From: Amylolactobacillus amylophilus DSM 20533 = JCM 1125
Lineage (GTDB): Bacteria; Bacillota; Bacilli; Lactobacillales; Lactobacillaceae
Direction: 5' to 3'
Assembly: GCF_001936335.1 (NCBI RefSeq)
Contig: NZ_CP018888.1
Location: 620,001-684,000 of the forward strand
DNA: 64,000 nucleotides
The notes beneath the pieces are model-generated. The model was given only the letters and a program-made list of their open reading frames with translations, ran no database searches and was not told where the DNA came from. Each line of letters begins with the position of its first letter. Position 1 is the first letter of the stretch. Of this stretch, positions 1 through 8,613 are shown in pieces. The position numbers and the translations under genes are program-made.

Positions 1-569
1 TCGTCCTCGCCTTTTTCCATTGAGAAGGCAGTTGCTTCCCAACCGTTAAAGCTTCCAGCAACATTGACAGTCTCTGTTGTTTCGTCACCTTCATAGCTAA
101 ATGTCACGGTGCCATCTTCATTAATTACTGGTGATTCACCGTAGTCCGTTTCTTCTTCAGTTGGTTCCTCTGTTTCATTGTCTTCTGTGTCTGTACCTTC
201 TTCTGGTACTACAGGTTCGTCTTCAGAATTTTCTGTATCTGAATCTGCTGCCGGCGTTTGGGATATCGCCACGTCGGTTTTCGTCGGCTGGTCAGCAGCT
301 GGGTCGATGCTTGGCACCTGGTCCGTTTCGGCAACGGTTCCCGATTGTTCCGCGTTGGTTGTACCAGTTGTCGTTGTCGTTGCCGGTTTCGCAACCGATT
401 GCACGGCCGTCGTGGTTGTTTGAGTATTTGACGGCGTATCCGCTTGCACTGTCGTGGTCGACAACCCCATACCGATTCCCATGGCTAAGATCGCACTTGA
501 CGCATACAGCCACTGTTTCCCGTGTTTCCACATCCGCCAATTTTCCTGAACAACATCCTGATTATGCAT
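1..569 (-). CDS. Secreted pullulanase/alpha-glucan-degrading enzyme, N-terminal part (runs off the window)
   Basis: The visible 189 codons begin at ATG 567-569 behind a GGGGG ribosome site. Residues 1-45 form a KxYKxGKxW-type export signal: WRMWKHGKQWLYASSAIL, then a hydrophobic stretch ending near VQA. Residues 45-145 are a Thr/Glu/Pro-rich low-complexity linker. The last visible residues, around VNVAGSFNGWEATAFSM, look like the start of a CBM48/glycogen-binding-type beta-sandwich, as found in bacterial pullulanases. The catalytic part lies outside the window, so the exact GH13 activity is inference. A CRE-overlapped promoter lies upstream, fitting carbon-catabolite control of extracellular alpha-glucan use. 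Confidence 0.7.
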   Translation of the reverse strand, partial: MHNQDVVQENWRMWKHGKQWLYASSAILAMGIGMGLSTTTVQADTPSNTQTTTTAVQSVAKPATTTTTGTTNAEQSGTVAETDQVPSIDPAADQPTKTDVAISQTPAADSDTENSEDEPVVPEEGTDTEDNETEEPTEEETDYGESPVINEDGTVTFSYEGDETTETVNVAGSFNGWEATAFSMEKGED

Positions 570-648
570 ATTCTGCAACCCCCTAATAATATTCTGTTCA
601 CCCTTGAATCTAAACCTAGACCCATTGATGCTCATACCACTATGCTAA

Positions 649-662
649 TGGAAACGTTTCCA
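649..662. promoter_or_regulatory. CRE site inside the pullulanase promoter
   Basis: TGGAAACGTTTCCA is a perfect 14-bp palindrome matching the CcpA consensus TGNAANCGNWNNCA. On the minus strand it lies between a candidate -35 (TTGCGT) and -10 (TAGCAT) with 17-bp spacing, about 80 bp before the start at 569. This placement implies repression by CcpA. The promoter boxes themselves are weak matches. Confidence 0.7.
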
Positions 663-724
663 TAACGCAAGCATTTTTCGAGAGCGTAAAATATCTTGTG
701 TAAATGCATAAAAGATTTCTGAAT

Positions 725-952
725 TGTATAGAAATAGGGAATGCCTTCCCTTATGATATTTAGTAACCACAGAAAACATCACAGGAGGCATTCCCCATGA
801 ATGAACTTACCACAGAAATTATCGCTGCACTAGCCCAAAAGCAAGATTTGGACGAAGTTTTTCGTCACCACCTCGAAATTGCGATTAACCAGCTGCTTCA
901 AACCGAATTGGCAGAGTTTTTGGGTTACGAACGCTACTCATACGCTGGGATT
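725..952 (+). mobile_element. Left end of an IS256-family insertion sequence (remnant)
   Basis: The stretch holds what looks like the upstream region of an IS256-type element, with a GGAATGCCT motif repeated in inverted orientation (about 738 and 786), followed by the first ~52 codons of its transposase. The rest of the element is missing. The break lies near 952, immediately at the 3' end of the converging ABC transporter gene. Confidence 0.65.
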
Positions 953-976
953 AACCTACTCCGCCAGTTCATCTAA
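797..976 (+). pseudogene. IS256-family transposase, N-terminal fragment
   Basis: The ATG at 797 follows an AGGAGG site. The reading frame gives MNELTTEIIAALAQKQDLDE and later FLGYERYSYAG, typical of the N-terminus of IS256-family (Transposase_mut) enzymes of about 390 aa. After the Gly-Ile-Asn at about codon 52 the frame enters unrelated sequence and stops at 974-976. The DDE catalytic domain is absent, so no activity is possible. The last codons overlap the end of the ABC gene on the other strand. Confidence 0.75.
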
Positions 977-2548
977 ATTAATTATTCGGTCAAAGAGCTT
1001 TGCTTCCGCCGGCGAGACCCGGTGGGCTACCTCAATAACGGTCTTATTGGTATTCAAAATAACACCCTGAATACGTCTTGCTAGACCTTCATCCAAAGAA
1101 CTCGTAGGCTCATCCGCAATCAAGATTGGTCGATTGCGCAACAGCGCCCGTGCAATTTCTACCCGTTGCCTTTGGCCACCGGAGAGACGACTACCTTCCT
1201 CGCCGATTGTAGAATCAAGTCCAATCTGATCGACCAAATCGTCCAGGCCAGCTGACTTAATTGCTTCTAATACCTCACCATCTGAGGCATTGTATCCAAG
1301 CGTGATATTGAACCTCAAAGACTCGTCTAGTAACAATGGAGTCTGGTGAATAAAACTAAAATAGCGATGCGCCTGCTGCCAATTTCCGGCTAAGTTCATG
1401 CCGTCTATTTTAAATTCACCACTAGCAATCTCCTGTTCACCGGTCAAGATATTCAGTAACGTAGATTTTCCCCAACCAGATGGTGCTGTTAGTAATATTT
1501 TCTCGCCTCGTTTAATCTGCAAATTCAAATTTTTAATGACCGTTTTTTGATTATACTTAACAGTTACGTTTATCAGGTTAAGTTGCCTAAATTGCTGATC
1601 TTCAAGCGTAGTATTCATGCTATCTTTAACACCGCTTAACCGCCGCTTAGTTGTGCCGAGAAATTTCTGCCACATCGGGTTGGCCGCCGAGATATCATTC
1701 AAGTCATAGAAGAAATTGACGACCGGATTAATAAATTGATTAGCTAAGTTATCAATCATAAACAGGATTCCAAGGGAGATCTCGCCCCTTGTAACTAGGA
1801 TTACGCCGAGGATTGACGGGAGAATATTGCTGAATAAGAAGGCAGAGGTTTCCACTGATCGGTTGGAAATATCACGGAGAAAATTCATTTGAAATAATGA
1901 TTCTTCAAGGGAAACAGCCGCCCTCTTGAAACGATGCCAGATATTACCTTCTACATCGTACAGCCGTGCCGTTGGCGAGATTAGTTCACTATCCTTCACG
2001 ATATTCGTGTACGTACTGTTCTGCTCTGCCCAGATCTGCGACTTACCTTCAATTTTTTTAGTGAATATGCGCTGTACTAAGCCCGGAATCGCAGAAACAA
2101 CTAGGTACACAATTGTGAGTACTATCGAGCCAAACAACGCCGCAATAATCGCCGCAGCGAATTGCAGTACATTGGTAATGGCATCGAGCTCCGAAAGGAT
2201 CTTACTTGTCTCAATCTGCTTGACGTCATTTGTAAAGAACGAGGTGTCGAGCTTCTGCTCTTGCTTGGCCTGATAGATCAGATACTTACTGGACAGCCGC
2301 TTAATCTCCACGTTGATATCTTTGATAATTAGGTCGGAAAAGTATTCATGTGCGATACCAGCAAACAAGAAGAGCAGCAAACCGACCGTGGCCACTATAG
2401 CCACCTGCAACAGGCTGCCTTTTGGCTGAACCGCATAATTAGTAATCACCTTAACCAGATTTGCGATGAAGACTACCTGAAGTGATTTGATGATGGAAAA
2501 GACGATGAATAATATGATATTACTTTTCTTTGCATATTTTATTGCCAT
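956..2548 (-). CDS. ABC half-transporter (membrane domain fused to ATPase)
   Basis: The 530-aa protein has an N-terminal transmembrane domain (hydrophobic segments near residues 10-30, 47-67, 125-165 and 235-275) and a C-terminal nucleotide-binding domain. Visible motifs are Walker A PSGWGKST, signature LSGGQRQR, Walker B ILIADEPTSSLDE and an H-loop His in VIEVAHR. This is the layout of homodimeric exporters of the MsbA/LmrA type; the cargo cannot be told. The final codons abut the broken IS256 sequence, so the original C-terminus may have been altered slightly. Upstream on the same strand are a tiny peptide ORF and a terminator-like hairpin, which suggests the transporter is expressed by read-through or attenuation. 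Confidence 0.8.
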   Translation of the reverse strand: MAIKYAKKSNIILFIVFSIIKSLQVVFIANLVKVITNYAVQPKGSLLQVAIVATVGLLLFLFAGIAHEYFSDLIIKDINVEIKRLSSKYLIYQAKQEQKLDTSFFTNDVKQIETSKILSELDAITNVLQFAAAIIAALFGSIVLTIVYLVVSAIPGLVQRIFTKKIEGKSQIWAEQNSTYTNIVKDSELISPTARLYDVEGNIWHRFKRAAVSLEESLFQMNFLRDISNRSVETSAFLFSNILPSILGVILVTRGEISLGILFMIDNLANQFINPVVNFFYDLNDISAANPMWQKFLGTTKRRLSGVKDSMNTTLEDQQFRQLNLINVTVKYNQKTVIKNLNLQIKRGEKILLTAPSGWGKSTLLNILTGEQEIASGEFKIDGMNLAGNWQQAHRYFSFIHQTPLLLDESLRFNITLGYNASDGEVLEAIKSAGLDDLVDQIGLDSTIGEEGSRLSGGQRQRVEIARALLRNRPILIADEPTSSLDEGLARRIQGVILNTNKTVIEVAHRVSPAEAKLFDRIINLDELAE

Positions 2549-2612
2549 GGAATCATACCTTTCTGTTAAGTGAAGCTTCCTGTACCACCAAGAGGTACCT
2601 CGATTTTTGGAT

Positions 2613-2648
2613 GAAAAAAGACTTTCTCACTGTAAATAGAGAAAGTCC
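2613..2648 (-). terminator. Hairpin plus U-tract between peptide ORF and ABC gene
   Basis: On the minus strand, GACTTTCTC and GAGAAAGTC (9-bp stem, 10-nt loop) are followed by TTTTTT. It lies after the small ORF at 2700-2774 and before the ABC gene start at 2548. It could be a plain terminator or an attenuator. Confidence 0.7.
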
Positions 2649-2699
2649 TTAAGTACGCTGATTAACGATTTGAAACAAGCGAGAGCAGTGATTACATTA

Positions 2700-2774
2700 C
2701 TAACGCTTAGTCATACAGAAATATTCTCTAGTTGTAAAATGAATAGCTAAATTGAGTAAAGTTTCATTGTTCAT
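2700..2774 (-). CDS. 24-residue peptide of unknown function
   Basis: ATG at 2772-2774 sits 6 nt after a strong GGGAGG site. The product starts MNNETLLNLAIHF, contains one Cys and ends MTKR. It is too short for a domain assignment. It lies upstream of an ABC half-transporter on the same strand, separated by a terminator-like hairpin. A candidate promoter (TTGTAT, 16 bp, TACAAT) lies near 2840-2875. It may be a leader peptide controlling the transporter, a small exported or signalling peptide, or a chance ORF. The strong SD and the AT-rich promoter favour translation; function is not recognised. Confidence 0.4.
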   Translation of the reverse strand: MNNETLLNLAIHFTTREYFCMTKR

Positions 2775-2918
2775 GATGAGCCTCCCAGAATATTTACAAC
2801 TAGATTAAAGGTACGATTAGAAAATTAAGTAAATAACTTATATTTTATATTGTATACATATGTTTTGAGAATACAAGTTTTTTTGTAGGACACACCCGAC
2901 TGATTATCGTCAATTAAC

Positions 2919-3746
2919 TCAGTCAGCTGCCAAGACTTGGCTCAGCCACTCGGTACTCAGCCTTAACCAATGTGCCAAGTGCTGATCCACTAATTGCGCA
3001 TTCCCTGCCTCACCAATCCGCGGTTTGGCAGTTGCGAAACCATGGACCTTGCCATTAAAGAAATGCGCCTCGCTAACTACACCATTGGCCTGCAATGCGT
3101 TGAAATAGCTAATTCCATTTGACACGGGGACCACGGGGTCGCCAACAGCATGGAAAACAAACGTAGGTGGCGTCTGTTTCGTCACTCCAGCAGCAGTATT
3201 ATGGAACAATACCTCACTTGGAATCGCCTTTTGCTGTTCTGGTGTCAGTTCAAAGGACAGCTGTTCGATATCAATGAACGGGTAACCCAAGATTGTCGCA
3301 GCCGGTAGCGCATTCGCCGGATCAAGCGCAAATATCTGTTGCATCCCCTCATCGAGGAGCATTGCGTTAACGGCGCTAGCGACATGGCCACCCGCCGAGA
3401 AGCCTGCCGTGACAATTTGATTGGCAGAAACACTGTAAAGAGCCGCATTCTCCTTGAAATATTGCAGCGTCTTAATCACAGACAGTGCTGCGGCCGGATA
3501 AACCGGGTGTTCACCATCCACCAGCTGATAATAAACCACGGCCACCTCGTAACCCTGATTCATATAGGCTAGAGCCAGCGGCTCTATTTCCTTCAGAGAA
3601 TAATGAGTAAAGTAACCACCCGGGCTAAGCACTATCAACGGAAATTCCACATTCTGATTCTCCGGATTGATGCTCGAAAGCCCAAAGAAGTCCACTTTAA
3701 ATTCCTGATTAAGCTGGTTTTGGAGCGTTAATTTTTTAATTTCCAT
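2919..3746 (-). CDS. Alpha/beta hydrolase (esterase/lipase-like)
   Basis: The 275-aa cytoplasmic protein has an oxyanion-type LSPGGY motif near residue 40, the nucleophile elbow GFSAGGH near 115, a candidate acid in HAVGDPVVPVSN near 205 and the catalytic His in GKVHGFA near 238. This order is that of the BD-FAE/hormone-sensitive-lipase-like carboxylesterases. The substrate is unknown. It is transcribed divergently from the aldo/keto reductase gene at 3928. Confidence 0.8.
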   Translation of the reverse strand: MEIKKLTLQNQLNQEFKVDFFGLSSINPENQNVEFPLIVLSPGGYFTHYSLKEIEPLALAYMNQGYEVAVVYYQLVDGEHPVYPAAALSVIKTLQYFKENAALYSVSANQIVTAGFSAGGHVASAVNAMLLDEGMQQIFALDPANALPAATILGYPFIDIEQLSFELTPEQQKAIPSEVLFHNTAAGVTKQTPPTFVFHAVGDPVVPVSNGISYFNALQANGVVSEAHFFNGKVHGFATAKPRIGEAGNAQLVDQHLAHWLRLSTEWLSQVLAAD

Positions 3747-3927
3747 CCTTGCTACCTCGTTTCTTCTATTATTTTACTATTTATTCGCATCATTTGGTAA
3801 GCAACAGCCCAGCTATTTCCTTTTCTCGCCCAGCCACACCAATCGAACAACAATCTTCCAAACGGTGACGCGTTCATTTTACTTATTTTTAGTGTATGAT
3901 AAAAGTATCGCGAAAGGAGCAATACAA

Positions 3928-4779
3928 ATGACAAGTTTAACTTCAACATACAAATTACAAAACGGTGTAGAAATTCCCATCGTTGGTTTCGGGACATGGC
4001 AGACGCCAGACGGCGAAGTTGCACGTAGCAGTGTTGAGATGGCCTTAAGGGCCGGCTACCGTCACATCGACACGGCCGAAGCATACGGTAACGAGGAGAG
4101 TGTTGGTCAGGGGATTATTGATTCCGACGTGGCTCGCTCAGATATCTTCCTTACATCAAAGCTTTGGAACTCATACCGTGGCTACGACGAGACCATTGCA
4201 GCATTCAACGATTCACTGAAGAAATTGAAGACTGACTACCTCGATTTATTCCTGATTCACTGGGCCAACCCCATCAAGTTCCGTGATCATTGGCAGAAAT
4301 CAAACGCCGAGTCATGGCGCGCAATGGAAGACCTCTACGAAGCAGGCAAAATCAAGGCGATTGGCGTTTCAAATTTCCGGACACATCACCTAGAGGAGCT
4401 AAAGAAGACAGCGAAGGTGCTGCCACTGGTGAACCAAATGTTCCTAGCACCTGGCGAATTGCAGCCGCAGGAGACCGCTTATGCCAAGGAACACAACATC
4501 TTGCTCGAGGCATACAGCCCACTTGGTACCGGGAAGATTTTCACAGACCCAACTATGCAAAAAGTAGCGGCAGAAACTGGTAAATCTGTTGCTCAGGTAG
4601 CCATTAAATGGTCGCTTGCGCATGGCTTCCTACCACTACCGAAGTCCGTCCACGAGGAGTACATCAAAGAGAACGCTAATATCTTCGACTTCGAACTTAC
4701 CGAGGAACAGGTAAAGACAATTGACGCACTTGATGGCGTTGTTGGTAAAGCAACAGATCCAGATACCACCAACTTCTAA
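3928..4779 (+). CDS. Aldo/keto reductase (2,5-diketo-gluconate reductase-like)
   Basis: The start chosen is ATG 3928, preceded by AAAGGAG, giving 283 aa. It has the AKR (beta/alpha)8 signature: GFGTWQ near residue 20, the catalytic Asp48 and Tyr53 in HIDTAEAYGNEE, the Lys in TSKLW and His in LFLIHW. The NADP-binding end has PLPKSVHEEYIKEN. These enzymes reduce small aldehydes and ketones with NADPH in the cytoplasm. The exact substrate cannot be read. A terminator hairpin follows the stop. Confidence 0.9.
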   Translation: MTSLTSTYKLQNGVEIPIVGFGTWQTPDGEVARSSVEMALRAGYRHIDTAEAYGNEESVGQGIIDSDVARSDIFLTSKLWNSYRGYDETIAAFNDSLKKLKTDYLDLFLIHWANPIKFRDHWQKSNAESWRAMEDLYEAGKIKAIGVSNFRTHHLEELKKTAKVLPLVNQMFLAPGELQPQETAYAKEHNILLEAYSPLGTGKIFTDPTMQKVAAETGKSVAQVAIKWSLAHGFLPLPKSVHEEYIKENANIFDFELTEEQVKTIDALDGVVGKATDPDTTNF

Positions 4780-4792
4780 CCTGAAAATATAC

Positions 4793-4833
4793 TAATCCAC
4801 CGCATTTAATCACTGTAGTGGATTTTTATTTTG
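4793..4833 (+). terminator. Terminator of the aldo/keto reductase gene
   Basis: ATCCAC and GTGGAT pair around an AT-rich loop and are followed by TTTTATTTT. Confidence 0.7.
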
Positions 4834-4941
4834 CAAGCACATTTCTTTTAAAGACTTAGCGTATTTTAATAAGATTAATTAGAGGGAATAAAGTGACATG
4901 GAGAGTTTTTAATTAATTCGGGCAATTAGGAGGTTAAACGA

Positions 4942-5388
4942 ATGCCCTGGAATATGCAAGACTATCCCAATTCATTTAAGAACTTACCCCAACTAGTCAG
5001 AAAGAAAGCAATCGATATCGCGAATGCGTTGCTTGCTGACGGTTATCCAGATGACTGGGCCATCCCGATTGCACTCAGCCAAGCGAAGAAATGGCACGAT
5101 GACGCGATCGAGCAGGAACTGGCAGAATTTAAGCGCGAACCCAATCCGAAGAAAACCGACAGGCATCAGTCAGACAAGGATAACAGCAGATTACTTGATG
5201 CTGATACTGAGGTTAAGCCAAGTGAGAACGGCTGGAAGGTCCAGACAAAGGGTGCAAAACGCGCTAGCGACACATTTGATAAGAAGACCGCTGCGGTCAA
5301 ACGTGCTAAAGAAATTGCTGCCAACAAGGAGAGCGCGTTCCAGGTATATGGCAAGGATGGCAAGAAGCAGCGCACAATCGACATGTAA
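4942..5388 (+). CDS. DUF2188-domain protein
   Basis: The 148-aa, highly charged, soluble protein starts after an AGGAGG site. The N-terminal 55 residues (MPWNMQDYPNSFKNLP, then a DGYPDDWAIPIALSQAKKW stretch) resemble small uncharacterised lactobacillar proteins. The C-terminal half (NGWKVQTKGAKRASDTFDKK through VYGKDGKKQRTI) matches the DUF2188 pattern, with conserved Gly-Trp, Lys-Arg-Ala and Lys-Asp-Gly. No enzymatic function is known for the family. It stands alone between two terminators. Confidence 0.7.
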   Translation: MPWNMQDYPNSFKNLPQLVRKKAIDIANALLADGYPDDWAIPIALSQAKKWHDDAIEQELAEFKREPNPKKTDRHQSDKDNSRLLDADTEVKPSENGWKVQTKGAKRASDTFDKKTAAVKRAKEIAANKESAFQVYGKDGKKQRTIDM

Positions 5389-5393
5389 AAAGA

Positions 5394-5428
5394 CGCCGAA
5401 CAACATGAATTGTTCGGCATCTTTTTTT
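5394..5428 (+). terminator. Terminator after the DUF2188 gene
   Basis: GCCGAACA and TGTTCGGC form an 8-bp stem followed by ATCTTTTTTT. Confidence 0.85.
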
Positions 5429-5494
5429 GGTATAAACAGAGGATCGATTTAATTTTACTTACTTAATCTATACTTGCGCTTGTTTGTTAATAAA

Positions 5495-5776
5495 CTATTT
5501 AATCTTAGGGTCTGTGAGTCGTCGACCTGTGCGGTCATAGAACCGACGACTGTACCGGTTCTTGTGGTTATCATAAACTACCACCCGGTAGAATGCATAG
5601 ACCGTAATCACCGTCGAAATCGCCTGAACCATGTTGTTCTTCGTCAGTAGCCACGCCGCATTCACAGCAACTACAACGAGGGCCCACAGGAATAAGTTAT
5701 TACGGCGCTTTTGTTCGAACGCTGCAACCTTTTCGTCAGCATTATTGGGAGTATTTCTTTCTTTTGTGGCTTTCAT
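5495..5776 (-). CDS. Small two-helix membrane protein of unknown function
   Basis: The start at 5776 is preferred because AAGGG lies 8 nt upstream; an in-frame upstream region could extend it but lacks a ribosome site. The 93-aa product has a charged N-terminus, two hydrophobic segments (near LFLWALVVVAVNAAWLL and VQAISTVITVYAFYRVVV) and a basic C-terminal tail with RYSRRFYDRTGRRL. It probably sits in the cytoplasmic membrane. No family is recognised. Confidence 0.6.
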   Translation of the reverse strand: MKATKERNTPNNADEKVAAFEQKRRNNLFLWALVVVAVNAAWLLTKNNMVQAISTVITVYAFYRVVVYDNHKNRYSRRFYDRTGRRLTDPKIK

Positions 5777-5962
5777 TGTAGTATTCCCTTTCATAAACAA
5801 ATCTGATGTTATTGTGTTTCCTAACTTGTGTGTATTACTTCTTAAATGTGTTTCCAAAGACAAAGAACTCCGGTTAATTTCCATTTGCTATAATCCTAAA
5901 ACCAGGATTATCAACAAATGTTCCTTAATCCTCATTCTTTACCTGTCTTTGGGCACTACTTA

Positions 5963-7366
5963 TTAGTTCTTTGCTGCTGCATATTCAGCATTACGTTTCT
6001 TCATCTGACGTGAGTACCACCAGAAGATTAAGATGTAAGCTGCAATTGCTGCTGCAGCATAGAGAATGAACATGCCACCAGACTTAGATGCGTTACCTAC
6101 TAGGTATGCAAGGAATTTCTCGATAGGACCTTCCATAGTAGTATGTGAGATCAAAGTTCCTGATGCGAGACCTTTAGGGAATGCCCCAACGGCCTTAGCT
6201 GTTGCTGTAACGAACGGTGCTGATAATGTACCAGCCCAGAGGAAGATTGGTAATTCAATTGCGCCGATGATGATCATCCGCAGGATCCGGCCACGAGTTA
6301 CAACCAACAATGCTGGTGTTACACCCATGGCAATGATACCACCAAGTGGTAACAAGCCGTTACCCGGTAAGATCAATGATTCAAGTAACATGATAGGTGC
6401 TAAAACATTTGCTGCTGCCCAAACTTCTGAACGACCAGCGATAAATGGCCAGTCAAGTCCGATGTTGAAGGTACGGCCGTTAAGACGCTTGCTAGCAAAG
6501 TCTGTGATACCTTGTGAAAGTGGTTCTACGGCTGCGATGAACCATGAACCGATAATTGAGAATAACTCCATGCACGTTGCAGCTGTTAATGAGAGTGTGA
6601 AAATTTCTTGGACACTTGAACGTGAAAGTAAACCGATGAAAATACCAAGATAGATACCGATTGCAAACCGACTACCCCAGAAACCAATTTTTTCGTTCAG
6701 TTTAGCTGAATCGAAGTCATACTTGTCTAGTTTGTAGAATAATTTATCGAAAATCTTGTTGAAGACCATGATGATCGGATTCATCATGTAGTTCATGTGC
6801 GTCGTGGTCATTGGGTTATCATCTGGTGCATCCAACAAGTCACTGAAAGTTGGTTTCATCAAGTCTGAGTTGATAATCTTCATGATACCAATTACGATAA
6901 CGAGCAGTGTAGCTAACCAGAGTGGTGCGCCACAGTACTTCGCGAACAAGCCAACGAATGCGAGGTGCCAAACATCGAAGATATCTACGTCCAGCGTGTT
7001 GGTTTTGTTCATAAACAACATAATGATGTTAACAATAATCAGAATCAACAGGAAGAACAGCGTATATGGTGATCCCCAGGTGATTGTTGCAAGTGGTGCC
7101 CAACCAACATCGGTGATGTTCAAGCTTAAGCCAGTATTCTTAACGAAACTGTCTAGGGCTGATTGGAAAGTAGTTGTCAACATGTTGATGACACTACCGA
7201 TAGCTGTCAAGGCAATGGCTAATTTAATACCACCCTCTAAAGCTTTCGAGAATTTAACTCTGAAAATTAATGCGATTAAGGTCAAGACGATCAGCATCAA
7301 TGGTGCTGCGCCCAGGTCAATCAAGGGTTTGAAGACCGTGTTTGCGAAGTTAATAATAAAATCCAT
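5963..7366 (-). CDS. gatC: PTS galactitol-family IIC component
   Basis: The 467-aa, strongly hydrophobic protein has about ten membrane segments and the IIC-galactitol fold features: an N-terminal stretch around PLMLIVLTLIALIFRVKFSK and central motifs such as DFASKRLNGRTFNIGLDWPF and HTTMEGP. It forms the membrane channel of a phosphotransferase system with the IIB and IIA proteins encoded upstream. Structured repeats of about 240 bp separate it from the IIB gene. Given the divergent lacAB genes, galactose is the most likely substrate: streptococcal Gat-type PTS are known galactose importers. Galactitol or tagatose remain possible. Confidence 0.88.
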   Translation of the reverse strand: MDFIINFANTVFKPLIDLGAAPLMLIVLTLIALIFRVKFSKALEGGIKLAIALTAIGSVINMLTTTFQSALDSFVKNTGLSLNITDVGWAPLATITWGSPYTLFFLLILIIVNIIMLFMNKTNTLDVDIFDVWHLAFVGLFAKYCGAPLWLATLLVIVIGIMKIINSDLMKPTFSDLLDAPDDNPMTTTHMNYMMNPIIMVFNKIFDKLFYKLDKYDFDSAKLNEKIGFWGSRFAIGIYLGIFIGLLSRSSVQEIFTLSLTAATCMELFSIIGSWFIAAVEPLSQGITDFASKRLNGRTFNIGLDWPFIAGRSEVWAAANVLAPIMLLESLILPGNGLLPLGGIIAMGVTPALLVVTRGRILRMIIIGAIELPIFLWAGTLSAPFVTATAKAVGAFPKGLASGTLISHTTMEGPIEKFLAYLVGNASKSGGMFILYAAAAIAAYILIFWWYSRQMKKRNAEYAAAKN

Positions 7367-7407
7367 TTTTTATTCCTCCAAGAATAATAGGTGCTCCGTC
7401 GCAGTTC

Positions 7408-7645
7408 TAATTGTGTTCCCCAAAGCAAAGCGCTCACCCTAGCTTATTTGCCTACGGAATTCGCTACGCTTTTCCTTAACAAACTTCGCTAGATGCTTGT
7501 GCTCTACCCGCTTTGGTTCACAACTTGTTTAATTGTGTTCCGTCGAACAGCTTGCTTACCTAACTAGCTCGTTTTTAGTCCTGCTACGCAGCCCCTCAAC
7601 AATCTTCGTTAGTGGTCACAAGCTAACCGTTCACCGTCACAACTT
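7408..7645 (-). repeat. Two structured intergenic repeats inside the PTS operon
   Basis: Two tandem units on the minus strand, 7530-7645 and 7408-7526. Each begins AAGTTGTGA and ends GGAACACAATTA. The second unit (119 bp) is the same length as the units at 10822-10940 and 10945-11063, and its terminal stem has changed on both sides (CCAAAGC with GCTTTGG instead of CAAAAAGC with GCTTTTTG). The units lie between the IIB stop and the IIC start, so they are in the operon transcript. Confidence 0.85.
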
Positions 7646-7650
7646 CAACT

Positions 7651-7965
7651 TTAGTTCTTTTCAATTTCCTTCACAGCGGCCTCTACCTTATCGTAAACCG
7701 GCTTTGCCATCGTTGGAATTCTGTAAAGAATTGGGCCAGCATCAACAACCGGAATACTTGGTGTAAATCCAAGATCGGTTTTTGCGATTGGTGTAAACAG
7801 GTCATATTTAGAAATCATATCCTTGTTGACATCCTTAACCATCACTGCATCGACCACAACATTGTGGCCACGTGATTTCATCTCTTTCTCAAGTGCATCC
7901 TTGATTTGGTGTGATGAATTTACTCCTGCACCACAAGCTGCTAATACCTTAACTGTTTTTGCCAT
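7651..7965 (-). CDS. gatB: PTS galactitol-family IIB component
   Basis: This 104-aa cytoplasmic protein has the phospho-acceptor Cys in the P-loop VLAACGAGVNSS at residues 8-19, as in PTS IIB proteins of the galactitol/ascorbate families. It receives phosphate from IIA and passes it to sugar bound by IIC. It lies second in the operon, 60 bp after the IIA gene, with a good AGGAGG site before its ATG at 7965. Confidence 0.88.
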   Translation of the reverse strand: MAKTVKVLAACGAGVNSSHQIKDALEKEMKSRGHNVVVDAVMVKDVNKDMISKYDLFTPIAKTDLGFTPSIPVVDAGPILYRIPTMAKPVYDKVEAAVKEIEKN

Positions 7966-8025
7966 TTGTATTTCCTCCTACTAACAAATTTATATCTGGT
8001 GAAACCTGGTTTGTTATGTGGTTCA

Positions 8026-8514
8026 TTAGATATCTTCTTTAAAGTGTGTTGCCAAAAATTGATAAATCGCGGTGGTATCTTCACTTGCGAAAAGCTGTTG
8101 CAAGTCGGCTACCGGCGTCTGACTCAAGAAGTCCATAATCTGCGCCAATACGTTTGCCTGCCCTTCCGGATCGTTGTTCAGGATCATGAAGAGAAACTTA
8201 ACCGACAATTCCTCGTCGGGTAAAATCATGTTCTTAAACGTCACCTCTTGGGTTAATTTAACCGGCACAATCAATCTCGCATTGACGAATTCGCCTTCTG
8301 TGTGTGGGATAGCCACGTTGGCCAGCTCGGTGGAGATAGGCGTGATGTCAATTCCCGTTGGGTAATTATTCTCACGTTCCTTCAGGTTGCATAAAAAATC
8401 ATCTTTGACATAGCCCGCTTGCAGCAGTTGCCGTGCAACGTCTTCAAATACAGCGTCCCGCGATGTTTCCTTACTAATAAATACAGCATCTGGTGCAAAC
8501 AGCGTCTTCTTCAT
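8026..8514 (-). CDS. gatA: PTS IIA component (fructose/galactitol type)
   Basis: The 162-aa protein has the PTS_EIIA type-2 fold with the active His in NVAIPHTEGEF near residue 82 and the conserved LKERENNYPTGI ahead of it. It is the first gene of the IIA-IIB-IIC operon on the minus strand, behind a promoter with a CRE site. Phospho-HPr is the expected donor. Confidence 0.88.
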   Translation of the reverse strand: MKKTLFAPDAVFISKETSRDAVFEDVARQLLQAGYVKDDFLCNLKERENNYPTGIDITPISTELANVAIPHTEGEFVNARLIVPVKLTQEVTFKNMILPDEELSVKFLFMILNNDPEGQANVLAQIMDFLSQTPVADLQQLFASEDTTAIYQFLATHFKEDI

Positions 8515-8613
8515 AGTGTCGATAATCCTACCACCTTTCTAAAAGTAAAAAGCGTTAATAGCAGAAAACTCTTGTTACTTTATGTTTTTATTTGTTTGTT
8601 TTCTACACGCTTA

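Noticed and set aside
3752-4084. Minus-strand frame between the esterase and aldo/keto reductase
   Set aside because: It overlaps the intergenic promoter region and the start of the reductase, with no domain.
7533-7766. Plus-strand frame across the repeat region and IIB gene
   Set aside because: It is made of repeat sequence and the reverse of the IIB gene, with no ribosome site.
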